This document shows positions 61,407-64,000 of a DNA stretch of 64,000 nt, in pieces. Every line of letters begins with the position of its first letter. Positions within the stretch are counted from its first letter, which is position 1. The translations under genes were made by a program, and so were the position numbers. Below the pieces are notes generated by a model that was not told the origin of the DNA, did not search any database, and saw only the letters and a list, made by a program, of their open reading frames with translations. The DNA comes from Acholeplasma sp. CAG:878 (lineage in GTDB: Bacteria > Bacillota_I > Bacilli_A > RF39 > UBA660): the NCBI GenBank assembly GCA_000432255.1, contig HF989903.1, forward strand, positions 1-64,000, written 5' to 3'.

Positions 61407-63458
61407 ATGGATTTAACAAGTTTGAATGAACAACAAAAAAAAGCGGTTTTAAAAAAAGATGGACCTATATTAGTTATGGCAGGAGCAGGAAGCGGTAAAA
61501 CTAGGGTGCTTACAACTAGAGTTGCCTATTTAATCGAACAAGGAGTTAGCCCTTATAATATTTTAGCTATTACTTTTACCAATAAAGCAGCGAAAGAAAT
61601 GAAAGAAAGAATTTATGACTTAATAGGTGATAATCAGATTCAAGTATCAACATTTCATTCATTTGGTTTGAGATTAATAAGGGAAAATTATCAATTGTTA
61701 GGATATAATAAAAATTTTACTATTATAGATAGTGATGATAGTAATTCAATAATAAAAAAAATATTAAAAGAATTAAATATCGATGAAAATGTAAAAAGTA
61801 TAAAAAATGCAATTAGTAGTAACAAAAACGAATTAATCACACCTTTTGAGTACGAAAAATATGTTCAAACTGATTTTGATGAAGTAGTATTAAAAGTATA
61901 CGAAAGATATGAAAGAAAGCTAAAACAAAGTAATTGTGTCGATTTTGATGATTTGTTATTACTTCCTATTATGCTTTTTAGAAAAGAACCAGAAGTTTTA
62001 AAAAAAGCACAAGAAAAATATAAGTATATATTAATTGATGAATATCAAGATACAAATGAAGCTCAATACATATTAGCTAAAATGATTAGCGCTAAATATA
62101 AAAATATTTGTGTTGTTGGGGATGATAGTCAATCGATTTATTCATGGAGAGGTAGTAACTACAAAAATATTTTAAATTTTGAAAAAGATTATCCTGATTG
62201 TGAGGTTATATTATTAGAACAAAATTATCGTTCTACTAAAAAAATAATTGAAAGTTCTAATATATTAATTAAAAATAATACAGTTAGAAAAGATAAAAAT
62301 TTGTGGACTTTAAATTCTAGTGGGGAAGATATAGTCTATTACCAAGCTATCAATGAAATAGATGAAGCGAGGTATGTAGTCAATCAAATTCATGAATTAT
62401 TAAATAAAGGTGAAAAATTAAGTGAAATTGCTGTTTTATATAGAACAAATGCGCAATCGCAAAACTTTGAAAAAGAGTTATTACTATCAAATATACCATA
62501 TAAAATAGTAGGAAGTTTTTATTTCTATAACAGACGTGAAATAAAAGATTTAATGTGTTATTTAAAACTTATTTATAATACATACGATGATCATAGTTTA
62601 CTTAGAATTATCAATGTTCCGAAAAGAAAAATTGGAAAAGTTACAATTGAAAATTTAGTTAATAAAGCTAATTTAGAAAATAAACCGATTTATGAGGTTA
62701 TTAATAGTGGAAAAGAATTAGAATTTAAAAAATTAATTGAACATTTTAGGGAAATTAAAGATGAATTAACTTTAACTCAATTAGTTGATTTAGTTTTAGA
62801 AGAATCAGGTCTAAGAGAGGAAATTATAAATAGTAATGAATTAGAAAGTGAATTAAGATTAGAGAATTTAGAAGAGTTTAAAACGATTACTTCACAATTT
62901 GAAGAAAAATATGGTATAATCAGTTTAGAAGAATTTTTAGCTGAAGTATCATTAGTTTCTGATATTTCTGAATATCGCAATAATGATAATGCCGTAACTT
63001 TAATGACAATTCATTTAGCTAAAGGTTTGGAATTTAATAATGTTTTTGTGGTTGGACTAGAAGAGGGATTATTCCCACATTTTAATGCTGTTACTAATAG
63101 TGAAATAGAAGAAGAGAGAAGACTTTGTTATGTTGCAATAACAAGAGCAAAAAAAAGATTATTTTTAGTTAATGCTTTAAAAAGAACTTTGTATGGTATT
63201 ACTAAAGAAAATCCTATAAGTAGGTTTATTAATGAATTAAATCTTAAAACAGAAAATGTTAAAAGAAAAACTAACTCTAAACTTAATGAAGTTGTTGACG
63301 ATAGTGTTTCTTATGAAATAGGAGAACATATTAAGTTTGATTTGTACGGTGAAGGGGTTATTGTAGGAATTAGTGACAAGATAATAACAGTTGCTTTTAA
63401 ACACCCACATGGAATTAAAACATTAATTAAAGGACATAAAAATATAAGGAAGGTATAA
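61407..63458 (+). CDS. pcrA: ATP-dependent DNA helicase PcrA/UvrD
   Basis: 683 residues, slightly shorter than typical PcrA (about 720-740). Superfamily 1 motifs are in order: Q motif LNEQQKKAVLKKDGP (about 6), I VMAGAGSGKTRVL (about 24), Ia TFTNKAAKEM (about 53), II LIDEYQDTN (about 210), III VVGDDSQSIYSWRGS (about 231), IV LEQNYRSTKKI (about 267), V VTLMTIHLAKGLEFNNVFVVG (about 530) and VI YVAITRAKKRLFL (about 572). The enzyme unwinds DNA in repair and replication. It contains an SH3-like C-terminal GEHIKFDLYGEGVIVG. ATG 61407 follows AGAGGTAA. Two genes follow in the same direction. Confidence 0.95.
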   Translation: MDLTSLNEQQKKAVLKKDGPILVMAGAGSGKTRVLTTRVAYLIEQGVSPYNILAITFTNKAAKEMKERIYDLIGDNQIQVSTFHSFGLRLIRENYQLLGYNKNFTIIDSDDSNSIIKKILKELNIDENVKSIKNAISSNKNELITPFEYEKYVQTDFDEVVLKVYERYERKLKQSNCVDFDDLLLLPIMLFRKEPEVLKKAQEKYKYILIDEYQDTNEAQYILAKMISAKYKNICVVGDDSQSIYSWRGSNYKNILNFEKDYPDCEVILLEQNYRSTKKIIESSNILIKNNTVRKDKNLWTLNSSGEDIVYYQAINEIDEARYVVNQIHELLNKGEKLSEIAVLYRTNAQSQNFEKELLLSNIPYKIVGSFYFYNRREIKDLMCYLKLIYNTYDDHSLLRIINVPKRKIGKVTIENLVNKANLENKPIYEVINSGKELEFKKLIEHFREIKDELTLTQLVDLVLEESGLREEIINSNELESELRLENLEEFKTITSQFEEKYGIISLEEFLAEVSLVSDISEYRNNDNAVTLMTIHLAKGLEFNNVFVVGLEEGLFPHFNAVTNSEIEEERRLCYVAITRAKKRLFLVNALKRTLYGITKENPISRFINELNLKTENVKRKTNSKLNEVVDDSVSYEIGEHIKFDLYGEGVIVGISDKIITVAFKHPHGIKTLIKGHKNIRKV

Positions 63459-63459
63459 T

Positions 63460-63615
63460 ATGACATTAGATATAATATATAATATTGAAAAATTTGCTTT
63501 TAAAGTAAAAGAGTGGTTTATTGAAAATGGAGGAAATCCATTTTTATGGATTGGCATATTTTTATTTGGTGTATTCATGTTTGAAGTTATATATCAAAGT
63601 TTAAACAAAGATTAG
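63460..63615 (+). CDS. Small single-pass membrane protein
   Basis: 51 residues in the gap between pcrA and asnS. ATG 63460 follows AAGGAAGGT one base after the pcrA stop. One hydrophobic helix near the C-terminus (NPFLWIGIFLFGVFMFEVIY). The gap would otherwise be empty, and the ribosome site, length and placement favour a real gene. Function unknown. Confidence 0.7.
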   Translation: MTLDIIYNIEKFAFKVKEWFIENGGNPFLWIGIFLFGVFMFEVIYQSLNKD

Positions 63616-63625
63616 GAGAGATATT

Positions 63626-64000
63626 ATGGAATTGAAAGAATTATTTAAAGATATAGAAAAGCACTTAGAAAAAGAAGTTAAACTAGAAGGTTGGATTAGA
63701 AATCATAGGAAACAAAAAGAGTTTGGATTTATTGATTTTTATGATGGAACAACTTTTCAAAGTATACAAATTGTATATGAAAGTAAGTTAAGTAACTTTG
63801 ATGAAATATCTAAATTAAGAGTTGGATGTTCAATAGAAGTTAGGGGTACATTAGCAAAATCACAAGGAAATGGTCAAGATTATGAGATTTTAGCAAGTGA
63901 TGTTATATTGTTAGGTGATTGTCCCGAAGATTATCCAATTCAACCTAAAAGGCATACAAGAGAGTTTTTAAGAGAAGTAGGATATTTAAGACCTAGAACT
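63626..64000 (+). CDS. asnS: Asparaginyl-tRNA synthetase, N-terminal part (runs off the window)
   Basis: ATG 63626 follows TAGGAGAG, 10 bases after the previous gene. The 125 residues present are the OB-fold anticodon-binding domain of a class IIb synthetase (VKLEGWIRNHRKQKEFGFID, then SIEVRGTLAKS) followed by the linker and YPIQPKRHTREFLREVGYLR, which is typical of AsnRS rather than AspRS or LysRS. The catalytic domain is outside the window. It attaches Asn to tRNA-Asn. Confidence 0.9.
   Translation, partial: MELKELFKDIEKHLEKEVKLEGWIRNHRKQKEFGFIDFYDGTTFQSIQIVYESKLSNFDEISKLRVGCSIEVRGTLAKSQGNGQDYEILASDVILLGDCPEDYPIQPKRHTREFLREVGYLRPRT

Overview
The window is a 64 kb piece of a very AT-rich (roughly a quarter G+C by eye) chromosome of a low-GC Gram-positive. 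A tricistronic ger spore-germination operon, long-form HPF, PcrA, UvsE, VanZ/RDD and InlB-repeat surface proteins with NPxTG-like tails all fit an uncultured gut member of class Bacilli (Erysipelotrichales/RF39-like). That placement is inference. TGA works as a stop: several genes end in TGA with ATGA overlaps, although two decayed genes carry in-frame TGA.

Layout. 1-6.7 kb is a graveyard of tyrosine-integrase insertions: integrase halves separated by an ABC exporter, TGTCCACA arm-type repeats, three decayed SEC-C tails, an antisense TrpRS tail fragment, and an intact queuosine-salvage gene (Qng1/DUF2419). 6.7-12.9 kb holds an AbiEi antitoxin with a broken toxin, an S51 peptidase next to a HEPN-like protein, decayed membrane genes, a GNAT enzyme and a phosphodiesterase. 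12.9-22.5 kb is mostly chromosomal: InlB-repeat proteins (both damaged), a dead ogt, DUF1848, a B3/B4 editing-domain protein with a Nudix enzyme and VanZ/RDD, hpf, and DUF368. 22.5-27.1 kb is the ger operon (gerA-gerC-gerB on the minus strand) preceded by a transglutaminase-like gene.

Two elements driven by large serine recombinases interrupt host genes cleanly. Element 1 (about 6.9 kb, 28087-35039) sits in a PMCA-type Ca2+ P-type ATPase exactly at its PEGLP codons. It carries a lactococcin-972-group bacteriocin cassette: secreted peptide, DUF1430 membrane protein, ABC ATPase and its own signal peptidase I. It also carries a dead ParA and the recombinase. Element 2 (about 10.4 kb, 49315-59765) sits in an SsuA/ThiY-like substrate-binding protein gene whose permease and ATPase lie at 45.5-47.0 kb. 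It carries a HUH Rep, an XRE regulator, a PD-(D/E)XK-like protein, a macro-domain protein, a C5 methyltransferase with a convergent putative restriction enzyme, a small resolvase, a resolvase-like protein without catalytic residues, and a large serine recombinase. Joining the flanks of either element restores an open reading frame in the host gene, so both insertions look precise and potentially reversible.

36.8-49.3 kb holds uvsE, a lipoprotein, an HdeD-like protein, an MMPL remnant, FtsX-type ABC systems, the SsuBC-like importer, a nucleotidyltransferase and a transglutaminase-like protein. One ABC operon (42.2-45.4 kb) has a promoter and long leader hairpin of the same design as the bacteriocin leader, followed by a 13-nt match to element 1's attP centre. 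60.4-64 kb is housekeeping: a zinc-ribbon membrane protein, pcrA, a small membrane protein and the start of asnS. I saw no rRNA, tRNA or CRISPR array.
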